The notes: a model not told the origin generated them from the letters alone. Positions 1-8,638 are shown, counted from the stretch's first letter. The stretch is DNA of 26,242 bases from an uncultured Eubacteriales bacterium (GCA_900549005.1 URMT01000014.1:1-26242), one strand, 5' to 3'. Program-made: numbers and translations.

Positions 1-39
1 GCACGCCTGCATACTATATACTATAATAATAATTTTTAC

Positions 40-66
40 TGCCGCGCGCACAAAACGGGCGGTTTT
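40..66 (+). terminator. possible weak hairpin with T-run at the left edge
   Basis: A 7-bp stem with one G-G mismatch (CCGCGCG paired with CGGGCGG, loop of seven bases) is followed by six T on the plus strand. It lies directly beyond the stop codon of the ATP-grasp gene. The T-run orientation would suit a plus-strand gene ending just left of the window, which I cannot see. It may also be chance. Confidence 0.25.
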
Positions 67-1254
67 TTACCTTTCGGCAAGCACGAAGTTATAAAATTCC
101 TCCATCTCCTGTCTGGTTTTGAAGTTGGCAAGATACATAGTGTTGCCCATCGCCGCAGACAGCGCCTCGGGAATTCTGTCTATCGCCTTTATGTTGGCGG
201 CGTACTTCCTCTCTATGTCCTCTTCGCTGTATTTGAAGGGTTTGCCGTCGCGCCTGCCCGCATACGCGCAGAAGAACTTTTCGCCCGTGGGAACCAGGGT
301 ACTGTCGTAGGCAATCATATCCGCCCATATTTTGTAGACGTCGGTGGAGTTGGCGTAGTTCATCATATCGGGCGTAAAGCCGCCGCACGGGCGCATATTT
401 ACCTCCAACGCGATTACGTCGCCCTTTTTGCCGAGGTATTGGTCGCGCGTTAAACGGAAAAATTCAAAATGCACGAACCTGCTCTTCACGCCGAAGGCCT
501 TCACCGTGCGCCTGCCCGCGTCGCGCACGTCGGGCGCGAGCTCGTTCACTATGTAATAGATGCTGTTGTCGTTGGTGTTGACTATGTCCATTATCGAAAA
601 GGGCGTCACGTTGCCCGTTTCAAAAATCGGCTCGCCCTTGCTGTTTATTATGGCGTCGTACGAGTTGACTTCTGCCTCTACGAACTCCTCCATTATGTAC
701 TCGACAGGCGGCATATTCTGAAAAAACGATACCAGCTCTCCGTCGGAAGAGAGCTTGTACGTATCGTTTGCGCCTACGCCGTTGTCGGGCTTGACAATTA
801 CGGGATAACCTACTTCGTCGATAAATTTACGGCAGCTTTCGAGCGAGGTGGCCATACAGTAACGCGCAGTTACCACGCCCGCCTTTTTATAATACTCCTT
901 CATCCGCGACTTGCACTTTATTCTGCCCATATCCCCGCTTTTGAAGCCGCTGCACACGTTGAAGTCGGTGCGCAGGCGCGCGTCGAGTTCCAGCCAGTAT
1001 TCGTTGTTGCTCTCAATAAAGTCGGGCCTGCCGTATTTGAACGAAAACAGGGCGACCGCGCGGTAGACTTCGTCGTAGTTTTTCAGCGAATAAACGCGGT
1101 AATATTCGGTGAGATAATCTTTGAGCTCGCCGTCCAAATCGTCGTATGGGCAGTCGCCTATGCCCAGCACGTTGAAGCCGTTGTTTTTGAGCTCGCGGCA
1201 GAATCTTTTGTAGTTTGCAGGAAAGTTAGGCGAAATAAAAATAAAGTTCTTCAT
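67..1254 (-). CDS. ATP-grasp domain carboxylate-amine ligase-like protein
   Basis: A 395-residue ATP-grasp protein; this fold couples ATP hydrolysis to joining a carboxylate to an amine or thiol through an acylphosphate. Visible landmarks are the N-terminal pre-ATP-grasp strand (FIFISPNFP), the nucleotide-binding lysine in PVIVKPD near residue 155, the EEFVEAE segment near 190, and metal-ligand acids in HFEF (about 264) and ALEVNMRP (284-286), followed by a Gly-rich GGFTPDMM loop. I chose the third methionine (1254) as start because GGGAGA abuts the upstream ATG at 1260 but lies about six bases from this one. It is preceded by a 120-bp gap, so it may be transcribed alone or from the esterase upstream. 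The substrate cannot be read from the sequence; related proteins make dipeptides or amino-acid conjugates. The family call is solid, the reaction unknown. Confidence 0.85.
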   Translation of the reverse strand: MKNFIFISPNFPANYKRFCRELKNNGFNVLGIGDCPYDDLDGELKDYLTEYYRVYSLKNYDEVYRAVALFSFKYGRPDFIESNNEYWLELDARLRTDFNVCSGFKSGDMGRIKCKSRMKEYYKKAGVVTARYCMATSLESCRKFIDEVGYPVIVKPDNGVGANDTYKLSSDGELVSFFQNMPPVEYIMEEFVEAEVNSYDAIINSKGEPIFETGNVTPFSIMDIVNTNDNSIYYIVNELAPDVRDAGRRTVKAFGVKSRFVHFEFFRLTRDQYLGKKGDVIALEVNMRPCGGFTPDMMNYANSTDVYKIWADMIAYDSTLVPTGEKFFCAYAGRRDGKPFKYSEEDIERKYAANIKAIDRIPEALSAAMGNTMYLANFKTRQEMEEFYNFVLAER

Positions 1255-1374
1255 TATCATTCTCCCGTTATATATTCTTGTCTTTCATATATTTTATTGT
1301 TTACCACTTTAAATCGATGAATTATAAGCGGTGCAAAGCGCCCCAAAGTTCCGGCAAAAGTCTGCCTTATCTAT

Positions 1375-2124
1375 TCAGCCGAGTATTTTGGGCAGAAAGT
1401 AGGCCGCCTGCACGAACCACCAGTCCCAGTCGTGCTTTACATCGCCGCCCCAGAAGTCTACCCAGGCGGAAATGCCCTTTTCTTTGAGGATATTGCCGAA
1501 CGCGGCGGTGCTTTCAAGCGTTTCGTTCTCCCAGGCGCCCTGCCCCACGCACAGCACTATGCGCCCCGCATTATATTTTGCGATATACGGGTGGCCTGAC
1601 GGCATTCCCGCAATAAACTGCTGCGGCGAGTTGATGTAGGTCAAATCGTCGTGGTAAGAGCCGAAGCAATATTCGTTGGTGTATATTCCGCTGAGCGAAA
1701 GGAGCGCGTCGAACACGTCGGGGTAACGGAAAAAGAGCGTGGAAGCGTGCAGCGCGCCCAGACTGAGCCCCGACGCCATAAAGCGTATTTCCCAGCCGTT
1801 GGCGCGGGTGTTTATGTCTGAAAAGAGGGGCACGGCCTCTTCGATTATATACCTCATCCACGCCTCGTGCCTTTCTATGCGGGCGCGCGGGTCGCCGCCT
1901 GCAAATAAAGTTTCGTAATCTATGCTGTCTACGGTAAAAACCTGAATACGGCCGTCCTCGATGTACGGGGAATAAACGCCCAGCATTCCCATATCCTCGA
2001 ACTCGTAAAATCTGCCGCCCTGGCAGGGAATTACGAGCACGGGCTTGCCGCGCGTGCCGTATATCTTATATTCCATATCCCTTCCCAGGTTATGGCTGTA
2101 AAACTTACCGTATGAAATGTGCAT
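1375..2124 (-). CDS. putative esterase, alpha/beta-hydrolase fold
   Basis: A 249-residue hydrolase of the esterase D-like group. The nucleophile elbow is GLSLG with Ser121; His231 in GGDVKHDW is the likely catalytic histidine. There is no signal peptide or membrane segment, so it should be cytoplasmic. The start at 2124 is supported by AAAGGA seven bases upstream. It lies 100 bp downstream of a second esterase of the same fold and in the same direction, and the two may share a transcript. The N-terminal region (HNLGRDMEYKIYG, then PVLVIPCQGGRF) is typical of proteins annotated simply as esterase. The natural substrate is unknown; acyl or acetyl ester hydrolysis is inferred from the fold only. 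Confidence 0.75.
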   Translation of the reverse strand: MHISYGKFYSHNLGRDMEYKIYGTRGKPVLVIPCQGGRFYEFEDMGMLGVYSPYIEDGRIQVFTVDSIDYETLFAGGDPRARIERHEAWMRYIIEEAVPLFSDINTRANGWEIRFMASGLSLGALHASTLFFRYPDVFDALLSLSGIYTNEYCFGSYHDDLTYINSPQQFIAGMPSGHPYIAKYNAGRIVLCVGQGAWENETLESTAAFGNILKEKGISAWVDFWGGDVKHDWDWWFVQAAYFLPKILG

Positions 2125-2186
2125 AGTAAATCCTTTTTTTCAAATAAAACTCCGAGGCGTTAAAAACGGCGACGCAAAGGCATACT

Positions 2187-2222
2187 TTTTTGCCGTATTT
2201 TATTGCGGGAGTGCGGCAAAAA
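2187..2222. other. inverted repeat after the esterase stop codon
   Basis: A perfect 9-bp inverted repeat (TTTTTGCCG and CGGCAAAAA, 18-base loop) begins a few bases beyond the stop codon of the gene ending at 2225. It lacks a good T-run on the minus strand, so it may be a weak terminator or an RNA 3'-end structure that protects the upstream message. Confidence 0.35.
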
Positions 2223-2224
2223 TT

Positions 2225-2986
2225 TTATTCCCCCTCAAAGCCTATGGCGGGGAAAAATACGGGCAACTGCCTCTGCCACGAGGCCTCGCAGTGGGTGCCG
2301 CAGGGCACTATGCGCGAGGTGACGAACACGCCCTTTTGAATGAGGTCTGAAACGACGTACGAATAAATCTTTTTCTGCTCGGCGTGGTTGCCGAACTCGC
2401 GGCTGCCGTAGTCCATATACAGAAGCGTTGCCCTGCCGAATCTGGCCCTGGAAAGAAAGGCGGGTATGCCGCCGCCCACCCATAAGCTGGGCGAAAGCGC
2501 CGCGCCGCGGCCGAAGTATTTGCCGTATACGGCCAGGCCGTACATCGTCATCAGTCCGCCCATAGAACTGCCGCCGAGGGCGGTGTTCTGCCTGTCGGGC
2601 AGGGTGCGGAAATTGGCGTCTATGTAGGGTTTGAACTCGCCGACAAGCCAGTCCATATATTTTTTGCCCTTGGCGCGTATGCGCGCGCCGCCGGGCATAG
2701 TGAAGTTTATGGGCGAATATTCTTCCAGCCTGCCGTTGCCCACGGTGTTACACTCCACCGCCGCCACGATAAGTTTGGTGTTTGTGTAGTCGAGGTATTC
2801 GCCTATGCCCCAGCTCTTGCCGTAGGTGGCGTCCTCGTCGAAGAACAGGTTGTGCCCGTCGAACATATACATTACGGGGTAGCGCCTTTCCGTATCCTCC
2901 TCATAGCCGCGGGGCAGATAGACGTACGCCCTGCGCGTGCGCTCGCCCGTGAGTTGAGGTATTGTAATATCCCATTTTAAAATCAT
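2225..2986 (-). CDS. Fes/esterase D-type serine hydrolase
   Basis: A 253-residue esterase resembling the enterochelin esterase/esterase D family. It starts with a DITIP strand, then carries YPVMYMFDGHN (about residues 36-46), the nucleophile elbow GGSSMGG with Ser141, an acidic candidate Asp192 in YMDYGS, and His232 in PCGTHCEASW. I chose the ATG at 2986 because GAGGA lies eight bases upstream and family similarity begins there; an in-frame extension to 3127 would translate a palindromic repeat. No signal peptide is visible, so a cytoplasmic role is likely. A hairpin repeat (2997-3038) ends inside the ribosome-binding region, so translation may respond to RNA folding. Substrate unknown; ferric-siderophore hydrolysis is possible by family but nothing nearby supports iron uptake. 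Confidence 0.8.
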   Translation of the reverse strand: MILKWDITIPQLTGERTRRAYVYLPRGYEEDTERRYPVMYMFDGHNLFFDEDATYGKSWGIGEYLDYTNTKLIVAAVECNTVGNGRLEEYSPINFTMPGGARIRAKGKKYMDWLVGEFKPYIDANFRTLPDRQNTALGGSSMGGLMTMYGLAVYGKYFGRGAALSPSLWVGGGIPAFLSRARFGRATLLYMDYGSREFGNHAEQKKIYSYVVSDLIQKGVFVTSRIVPCGTHCEASWQRQLPVFFPAIGFEGE

Positions 2987-2996
2987 ATATAAATCC

Positions 2997-3038
2997 TCAC
3001 AAAAATTCCCGCCTTGGGGCGGCGGCAATTTTTCGTGA
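2997..3038 (-). repeat. interspersed palindrome, copy 1, overlapping the esterase RBS
   Basis: An inverted repeat with TCAC and GTGA at its ends, AAAAATT/AATTTTT arms, one C-C mismatch, a CCGCC/GGCGG inner stem and a 7-base loop. A single unpaired C (3034) precedes GTGA. The TCAC end overlaps the GTGAGGA ribosome-binding sequence of the esterase on the minus strand, so the hairpin could hide the ribosome site. Two related copies lie at 25952-25991 and 26089-26130. Confidence 0.6.
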
Positions 3039-3127
3039 CTTGCAAACTTCTTTTTGCGCGGAGCGCGCGATGTTATTACAGCAAAAAACCGTATATAAAT
3101 CGCAATTGCCCCCACAGTATGCCACAA

Positions 3128-4054
3128 TTATCCAACGACGATATTTTCTTCTACGAAGGATAAAACGTCTGCCGTGGCGGCCTTTTTGCAGTTATCGTTT
3201 AAAATTTCGTGCCGCGCGCCCTTGTAAAGTATCAGTCGGGCGCCGGTTACGCCTGCGGCGCGGTACTTTTTATATGTCTTTTCCACGCCCCTGCCGTAAT
3301 CGCCCACGGGGTCGTCCTCGCCGGCGATGACGAGGATGGGCAAATCTTTGCGCACCGAGGTGAACGCGCTTTTGGAGCAAGCCTTGGTAATAATATCGAA
3401 AAGCCCTGCAAAGCCGCCGCACGTGAAGCCGAAGCCGCACAGTCCGTCGGCAACGTAACTGCGCACGTTGCCCTCCTCTGCCGAGAGCCATTCATACCCC
3501 GTGTTTGCGGGGCGGAATTTTTTGTTGTACGTACCGAAGGCGAGTTTTGCGATGAACTTACTCTTATAGCCGCTGCCCTTCGCCTTTGAAATAATTTTTG
3601 TTATAAGGCGGGCAAAGAACAGCGTTACGGGGTCTTTAAAGCCCGTGCCCATCACAATTGCCCCCGTAATATCCTGCGACCAACGCGCAATATATGCGCG
3701 GCAGAAGAACGAACCCATACTGTGGCCCATTATAAAGAACGGAACATTCGGCGCAATTTCTTTTGCCTTCAATGTAAGGGTGCGTATATCTTTGAGCACC
3801 AGCTCTGCGCCGCCCTGCGGGAAGTGGCCCAAATCGCCCTCGCCGTCCGCGGTCTTGCCGTGGCCGAGGTGGTCTTCCGCGCACACCAAAATTCCGCGGC
3901 GCGCCGCCTCCTCGGCAAAGGGGGCGTAGCGCGTGCAATATTCCTCCATTCCGTGAATTATCTGCAAAACCGCCTTAACCTCGCCTTCGGGGCGCCATAT
4001 TGCGGCGTGTACGGTATGTTTTCCGTCTGACGAAGGGTAAAAAATTTCTTCCAT
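3128..4054 (-). CDS. alpha/beta hydrolase, monoacylglycerol lipase/lysophospholipase type
   Basis: A 308-residue serine hydrolase of the Hydrolase_4 (serine aminopeptidase S33) family, which includes monoacylglycerol lipases and lysophospholipases. It has the oxyanion-hole segment IIHGMEEYCTRY near residue 32, HLGHGKT near 62, the nucleophile elbow GHSMGS with Ser112, the acid in AGEDDPVG (Asp248) and the histidine in GARHEILN (His282). The whole triad is intact. The start at 4054 has GGAG eight bases upstream, and a good promoter sits about 80 bp before it, so I see this as the first gene of its own unit. No signal peptide or TM segment. It likely hydrolyses a lipid or other acyl ester in the cytoplasm; the exact substrate is not readable. 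Confidence 0.85.
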   Translation of the reverse strand: MEEIFYPSSDGKHTVHAAIWRPEGEVKAVLQIIHGMEEYCTRYAPFAEEAARRGILVCAEDHLGHGKTADGEGDLGHFPQGGAELVLKDIRTLTLKAKEIAPNVPFFIMGHSMGSFFCRAYIARWSQDITGAIVMGTGFKDPVTLFFARLITKIISKAKGSGYKSKFIAKLAFGTYNKKFRPANTGYEWLSAEEGNVRSYVADGLCGFGFTCGGFAGLFDIITKACSKSAFTSVRKDLPILVIAGEDDPVGDYGRGVEKTYKKYRAAGVTGARLILYKGARHEILNDNCKKAATADVLSFVEENIVVG

Positions 4055-4131
4055 ACTCGTTGCTCCAAACCGTTGTGCGGCAGTGCCGCGCAAGTTTCCG
4101 CCGTTGATGCGGACTATATAATATAGAAGCA

Positions 4132-4160
4132 ATTATAGCACCGAAGGCAAATAATTGCAA
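4132..4160 (-). promoter_or_regulatory. sigma-70-type promoter for the lipase-like gene
   Basis: On the minus strand TTGCAA (4160-4155) and TATAAT (4137-4132) are separated by 17 bases: a perfect -10 and a 4/6 -35. Transcription would start near 4125 and leave a leader of about 70 bases before the ATG at 4054. Confidence 0.65.
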
Positions 4161-4191
4161 CAAAATGCGGGCAGTATGAGCCGCGCATAAG

Positions 4192-5202
4192 TTATACGTA
4201 ATCTTTAAACGCCTGCAAATTGTCGGGCGAAATTCCGCGCGAGCCATCCTCTATTTCGTGCGCAATCTTCTGAACCGCGCCGTTTAGTATGGCGGGGCGG
4301 CACACGCGCACGCCGTAGTCGGATACGACGCCGCAGACCAAGTCGATTTCGCACTTCTTTCCCGCCTTTAAATCGTAGTACATTCCCGAAACGAGCGCTC
4401 TGTGCTTTTTCATCGCAATGGGAATAAGAAGGTAGGATATCAGCCGTTTGAACGCCGTTTTGTAGCCCAGAATTTTTGCCACGTCGTGCCCCTGCACCTT
4501 TGCGGGGCGTATGCCGCAGGCTACGGCGATATCGAAGCACTCCTTCAATATGCTCTGCGCAACCTTCCTTGCATACCTGTCGTCGCAAATCTGGCCGAAG
4601 GTCATACCCGTCACCGCCGAAAGGCCCGAAAAGGCGCAGTTTATGGCGAGCTTTGACCAGCGCGCGCCCACAAAATTGCTCTCTATGGTAACCTTTCCCA
4701 TACGCGACAGCACCGACTGAACCGCGCCCAGCTTTTCGCCGTTATTATACATCGTGCCGAGGGCGAATTCCAGCCCGTCGGGGCGGGTGGTAAGTTTTGC
4801 CTCGCCGCCGCCCACAAAGGTCGCTCCCCACGAAACGGCGCAGCCGCAGCACCGCTCTTCGCCCACCACGGCGGCAACCGAAGGTTCGGGCAGGCCGTTC
4901 TGCGTGGTGCACACTATGCCGTCCGATTTGATGTGCGGCAGCAAAAATTGCAGAATTTCTTTGTTTGCGTGCTGTTTTGTCATAAGGAAGATTACGTCGT
5001 ACTCCCCCTCCATTTCGTCGGGAAAGAGTGCCGACACGGGCACGGTAAAATCGACGGTGCCCGTTATGTGCGCCCCTTTCTTTTTAAGCGCCGCAACGTG
5101 CGCGGCGTTGCGCGTGATAAGGTCGGGCGAGCCGCCGTTTTTTGTGACGAACGCGCCCAGCACGGTGCCCATCGCGCCCGCGCCGTAGATTGCAACCCTC
5201 AT
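4192..5202 (-). CDS. ketopantoate reductase family protein (ApbA/PanE-like)
   Basis: A 336-residue NADP-dependent 2-dehydropantoate 2-reductase family member. The N-terminal Rossmann motif GAGAMG spans residues 7-12, with VIFLMTKQHAN near 70-80 and TTQNGLPE near 99-106. In the C-terminal helical domain, ARWSKLAINC supplies the conserved lysine (Lys184) and asparagine, and CEIDLVCG supplies the acidic substrate-binding residue (Glu285). PanE makes pantoate for coenzyme A. No other pantothenate gene is present, and the family contains many paralogues with other 2-oxo-acid substrates, so I give no gene symbol. Its ATG overlaps the stop of the upstream glycosidase (ATGA), and AAGGGGGA lies inside that gene, so the two are translationally coupled. 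Confidence 0.85.
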   Translation of the reverse strand: MRVAIYGAGAMGTVLGAFVTKNGGSPDLITRNAAHVAALKKKGAHITGTVDFTVPVSALFPDEMEGEYDVIFLMTKQHANKEILQFLLPHIKSDGIVCTTQNGLPEPSVAAVVGEERCCGCAVSWGATFVGGGEAKLTTRPDGLEFALGTMYNNGEKLGAVQSVLSRMGKVTIESNFVGARWSKLAINCAFSGLSAVTGMTFGQICDDRYARKVAQSILKECFDIAVACGIRPAKVQGHDVAKILGYKTAFKRLISYLLIPIAMKKHRALVSGMYYDLKAGKKCEIDLVCGVVSDYGVRVCRPAILNGAVQKIAHEIEDGSRGISPDNLQAFKDYV

Positions 5203-7616
5203 TGGTTATCCCCCTTCTGCCTCTTTGTTATAATCTTTTTCAGCCCCTTGAAGAAGCTGCCGTTGCATATATCTATAAAGCCCTGCGCCTGCGCGCGGTT
5301 GAAGCCTGCGTACTGCATTGCAGAACGCACGGTTATGTACCTGAACGTTAAAAGCGCAGTCTGCTTTTTTGAGGTACAGTAAAAGTCGGCAATTCTGTAA
5401 ATCAGCCTGCCCCACGCGCCCTTTGCGTTTTTGAGGTCGATGAGCGGGCTTTTGAGCGTTATTTCAACGCGCGTTTTTCGCCCGCACTCTGCGGCGGCCT
5501 CTTCGCCGTCTTCGGCGGCGCTCTTTTCGGCAAGCACGCCGCGCACTAAGTCCGCGCGCAAAGCTGCGCCGTCAGCGCCCTCGGGCGGACGGATTCCCTT
5601 TATTTTAACCGAGCCCCAAAGACGGGTATCGCGCGAGGAGGAACCGACGATTACGCCGTATTGCCCCGCATATATGGCAAAATTACCGCTCTTTTCGTCG
5701 AAGGTGCGCAGGGCGTATTCGTCCAATTTTATCTCCACGGTGCGCTCTTCGTCTGGCTGTAAAAACACCTTTTCAAACCCCGCGAGCTTTTTGACGGGCT
5801 GCAATCCGCCGAACTGCGGGCAGATATACACCTGCGCCGCCTCGGCGCCAGCGCAGGCGCCCGTATTTTTAAGCCTGAAAGTCACCCTGTCCCCGTCGCA
5901 TTTCAGGTCGGAATAACTGAACTTTGTATACGAAAGGCCGTAGCCGAACGGATATTTTACGGCGATATTTGCCGCGTCGTACCAGCGGTAGCCCACCAGA
6001 ATATCCTCTTCATAGCGGCATATATAGGGGTCTTTTGCAAAACTCTGCGACGAAGGCACGTCGGAATAGTCCGCGGGGAAGGTTTCTGCAAGTCTGCCCG
6101 AAGGGCAGACCTTCCCCGCAAGAAGATTTGCAAGCGCCGTACCCGTGCCCGCGCCCGTGAGCGGCATATATAATATCGCCGAAGCGTACTTTTCCCAGTC
6201 ACAGCACACAGCGCTGCCCGAAAACAGCACCACTATCGGGCGGACGCCCTCTTTATGCAGCTCTTCCAGAAGTTCGCGCTGGCAGAGGGGAATTTCCATA
6301 CTCTCCCTGTCGGCGCCCTCGGCGTCCTCGCGCTCGGTGAGCCCCGCAAAAAATATGACCTTATGCGCCGACTTTGCCCGTTCAATCGCCTGCCTTTTCA
6401 GCTTTTTATCGGCCCTGCCGTCCCTGCGGCAGCCGCGCACGTACTCCGTGCCGAACTCTGCCGAAAGGTAAGTTATTATATCGTCGGCGTTATGGGCGTT
6501 TACGCGCGCCGAACCGCCGCCCTGCAAGTGCGGTTTTGCCGCAAGCTCGCCAATAATCAGCACCTTTTCGCCCGCGGCAAGGGGCAGAGCGCCCTCGTTT
6601 TTGAGCAAAACGGCGCACTCCTCGGCCGCCCTGCGCGCAAATTCAAGGTGTTCCTCCCCGTCGTATGCGCCCCGGGCGGGTCGGGAATATTTTTTGGCAA
6701 AGCGCGCAATGCGCACGGCGCACCTGTCGATATCCTCCTCAGAAAGCGTATCCTCTTTTATGGACGACTGCAACTCTTCGGGCGTAAGCACGCAGCGGGG
6801 CATCTCTAAATCTTCGCCGGCACGCACGCCTGCGGCGCGGTCGGATGTGCCCACCCAATCGGATATTACTATGCCGTCAAAGCCCCATTCGCCGCGGAGT
6901 ATGCCCGAAATAAGGCGCTCATTTTCCGAACAGTATGTGCCGTTCAGCTTATTGTACGCCGTCATAACGGCGGCGACGCCTCCCATCTTCACCGCCATTT
7001 CAAACGGGGTGAGGTATATCTCGCGCAGGGCGCGTTCGGAAGGTTCGGAAGAATATACCGTGCGCGCAAATTCGCGGTTGTTGCAGGCAAAGTGCTTTAC
7101 ACAGCAGGCCACGCCCGTGCCCTGCACGCCGCGGATATAGTTTGCCGCGAGCTCGCCCGCAAGGTAAGGCTCTTCCGAAAGGTATTCAAAGTTCCTGCCG
7201 CACAGCGGGTTGCGCTTTATGTTTACGCCAGGGCCGAGCAAAACGTTTACCCCCAGCGTGGCCGCCTCCTCCCCAAGCCTTGCGCCCGTTTCGCGCAAAA
7301 GGCGCCTGTCCCACGACGAGGCGAGGGCAGAGAGGCAGGGAAAACAGGTTGCGGGAACGGAATTTTCCAGACCGAAATTATCGGAAGCGCCCGCCTGAGC
7401 GCGCAGGCCGTGCGGCCCGTCTGAAAAGCGCACGGAGGGTATGCCCTCTTCTAAGTAGTCCTGCGTGGTCCAGAAATCTTTGCCCGTCACAAGTTTCAGC
7501 TTTTGCGCAAGGCTGAGATTTTTTACGGCAAGTTCCTCTTCCGAAGGCGCCGAAGGGGCGCCGCCCTGAACTTTTTTTTCGTCTTTTTGCTTTTTTGAGC
7601 GGAATAACCTGAACAT
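5199..7616 (-). CDS. glycoside hydrolase family 3 (beta-glucosidase-like)
   Basis: An 805-residue GH3 enzyme that removes terminal beta-linked sugars with retention of configuration. The N-terminal barrel has FSDGPHGLR near residue 64, GRNFEYLSEEP near 140, the VKHFACN segment (Lys174-His175) and the nucleophile Asp253 in VISDWVGT. The second domain carries GGGSARV near 366 and a Glu-rich loop (about 428-437) where the acid/base residue usually lies. PFGYGLSYT (about 556-564) precedes a fibronectin-III-like domain. Beyond it is a 120-residue C-terminal extension of unknown role. There is no signal peptide; the Lys/Glu-rich start suggests a cytoplasmic enzyme acting on imported oligosaccharides. 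The start at 7616 is the best ATG but its ribosome site is weak. Specificity (glucose, xylose, other) cannot be told. Confidence 0.88.
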   Translation of the reverse strand: MFRLFRSKKQKDEKKVQGGAPSAPSEEELAVKNLSLAQKLKLVTGKDFWTTQDYLEEGIPSVRFSDGPHGLRAQAGASDNFGLENSVPATCFPCLSALASSWDRRLLRETGARLGEEAATLGVNVLLGPGVNIKRNPLCGRNFEYLSEEPYLAGELAANYIRGVQGTGVACCVKHFACNNREFARTVYSSEPSERALREIYLTPFEMAVKMGGVAAVMTAYNKLNGTYCSENERLISGILRGEWGFDGIVISDWVGTSDRAAGVRAGEDLEMPRCVLTPEELQSSIKEDTLSEEDIDRCAVRIARFAKKYSRPARGAYDGEEHLEFARRAAEECAVLLKNEGALPLAAGEKVLIIGELAAKPHLQGGGSARVNAHNADDIITYLSAEFGTEYVRGCRRDGRADKKLKRQAIERAKSAHKVIFFAGLTEREDAEGADRESMEIPLCQRELLEELHKEGVRPIVVLFSGSAVCCDWEKYASAILYMPLTGAGTGTALANLLAGKVCPSGRLAETFPADYSDVPSSQSFAKDPYICRYEEDILVGYRWYDAANIAVKYPFGYGLSYTKFSYSDLKCDGDRVTFRLKNTGACAGAEAAQVYICPQFGGLQPVKKLAGFEKVFLQPDEERTVEIKLDEYALRTFDEKSGNFAIYAGQYGVIVGSSSRDTRLWGSVKIKGIRPPEGADGAALRADLVRGVLAEKSAAEDGEEAAAECGRKTRVEITLKSPLIDLKNAKGAWGRLIYRIADFYCTSKKQTALLTFRYITVRSAMQYAGFNRAQAQGFIDICNGSFFKGLKKIITKRQKGDNQ

Positions 7617-7817
7617 ACGCCTATATTTTATCACACGGCGGCGGCAAATGCAATACCGTGAAGTAATTAAAGCGTGCATTTAAAAACGGGAATATTTGGG
7701 GTGGCGGCGCACAGGCCGCCAACATTAAGGCAGGCTTCATTCAGTAAATTTTACCTTTGCGCGTACGCGCATACAACCCGCGACAGACGCGCATACTTAT
7801 TTGCAAGGAGAAAAAAT

Positions 7818-8066
7818 ATGATAATAGTCAACTTTATTGCCTATATCCTGTGCATTATAGGCGGAATAAACTGGGGACTTTACGGCATATTCGACTTTAA
7901 CCTTGTAAGCTGGATATTCCAGGGCCCCCGCACTGCCGGCGCGATAACGCTGTATATAATAATAGCGGTGGCCGCGCTCTGGCTGATAATTTCGCCCATC
8001 ATCACGGGCTGGGGCCTGCGCCTTTCGCGCCGCGACGATATGCACGAAGAGCGCGCGCACAGGTAA
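7818..8066 (+). CDS. DUF378 family small membrane protein
   Basis: An 82-residue protein, the only confident plus-strand gene. It has two hydrophobic segments (about residues 3-24 and 41-64) and the GGINWG signature (15-20) of the DUF378 family, which includes Bacillus YuzA. The function of the family is not known. The start is fixed by AAGGAG at 7805-7810, seven bases before the ATG; upstream in-frame codons lack any ribosome site. The tail (RRDDMHEERAHR) is charged and probably cytoplasmic. It is transcribed divergently from the GH3 gene and ends at a strong terminator shared with the MarR gene. Confidence 0.85.
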   Translation: MIIVNFIAYILCIIGGINWGLYGIFDFNLVSWIFQGPRTAGAITLYIIIAVAALWLIISPIITGWGLRLSRRDDMHEERAHR

Positions 8067-8103
8067 GTTCCGGAAATGTCCTTAGAAAGGCGCGCGCAAT
8101 AAG

Positions 8104-8143
8104 AAAGCCGCCGCAGGAACTTTTCCTGCGGCGGCTTTTTTTT
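8104..8143 (+). terminator. strong intrinsic terminator, probably bidirectional
   Basis: A 16-bp perfect stem (8104-8119 with 8123-8138, loop CTT) is followed by an eight-T run on the plus strand. It ends the DUF378 gene. On the minus strand the same hairpin is followed by a T-rich stretch and would also serve the MarR gene ending at 8165. Confidence 0.92.
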
Positions 8144-8164
8144 AAAAATTTGTTCCGTAAAAAT

Positions 8165-8638
8165 TTACTCCTCGCCCTCGATGCGCTGTTTAAGGCCGTC
8201 TTTGCCGAACATAGTCATCAGCTTGTCTTCGCTGTCGGCAGTCACCTTTAAAAGCGCGGTCAGGCCCGATATATTCTCTTCGCCCAAGACGTCGACATAC
8301 ATATCGAAATAGCGCTCTAAATAGGCGTGCTTTTCGGCAAGGTGCCTTTTGCCCGCCTCGGTTAAGGTGACGTACATCTTCCTTCTGTCGTCCTCGGCGA
8401 CCTGCATTTCGATAAAGCCCTTTTCGCGCACGGTGCGCAGAATGTTTGCCGTGCGCGCGCGGCTTAAATGCATCTCTTCGCTTATAACAGAGGGCGTAAG
8501 CGGCTGCAAGTAGGCGTTGAGGCACTCCAAAAGCGCGGTTTCGCCCACCAGAAATTCGCGCAGATAGAACATTATATCCATTCTGTACATACGCCAGAGC
8601 TGCGCCATAAGCGCATTGCGCAGGTCAGTTTTTTCCAT
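8165..8638 (-). CDS. MarR-family transcriptional regulator
   Basis: A 157-residue winged-helix regulator. The DNA-binding part runs from LTPSVISEEMHLSRAR (about residues 47-62) through TANILRTVREKGFIE and the wing AEDDRRKMYVTLTEAG (81-96). The flanking helices would form the dimer interface. I chose the ATG at 8638 because GGAGG sits five bases upstream; the ATG at 8650 lies within that ribosome site. It is the last gene after an ABC ATPase and FtsX permease, the usual arrangement in which MarR represses its own drug or lipid exporter operon. A palindrome between the operon promoter and the ATPase start (12306-12331) is the best operator candidate. The effector molecule is unknown. Confidence 0.9.
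   Translation of the reverse strand: MEKTDLRNALMAQLWRMYRMDIMFYLREFLVGETALLECLNAYLQPLTPSVISEEMHLSRARTANILRTVREKGFIEMQVAEDDRRKMYVTLTEAGKRHLAEKHAYLERYFDMYVDVLGEENISGLTALLKVTADSEDKLMTMFGKDGLKQRIEGEE

Noticed and set aside
469-1320. A 283-codon plus-strand open frame opposite the ATP-grasp gene
   Set aside because: It is the antisense shadow of a clear ATP-grasp protein, has no ribosome site and its translation shows no domain. Long antisense frames are expected at this base composition.
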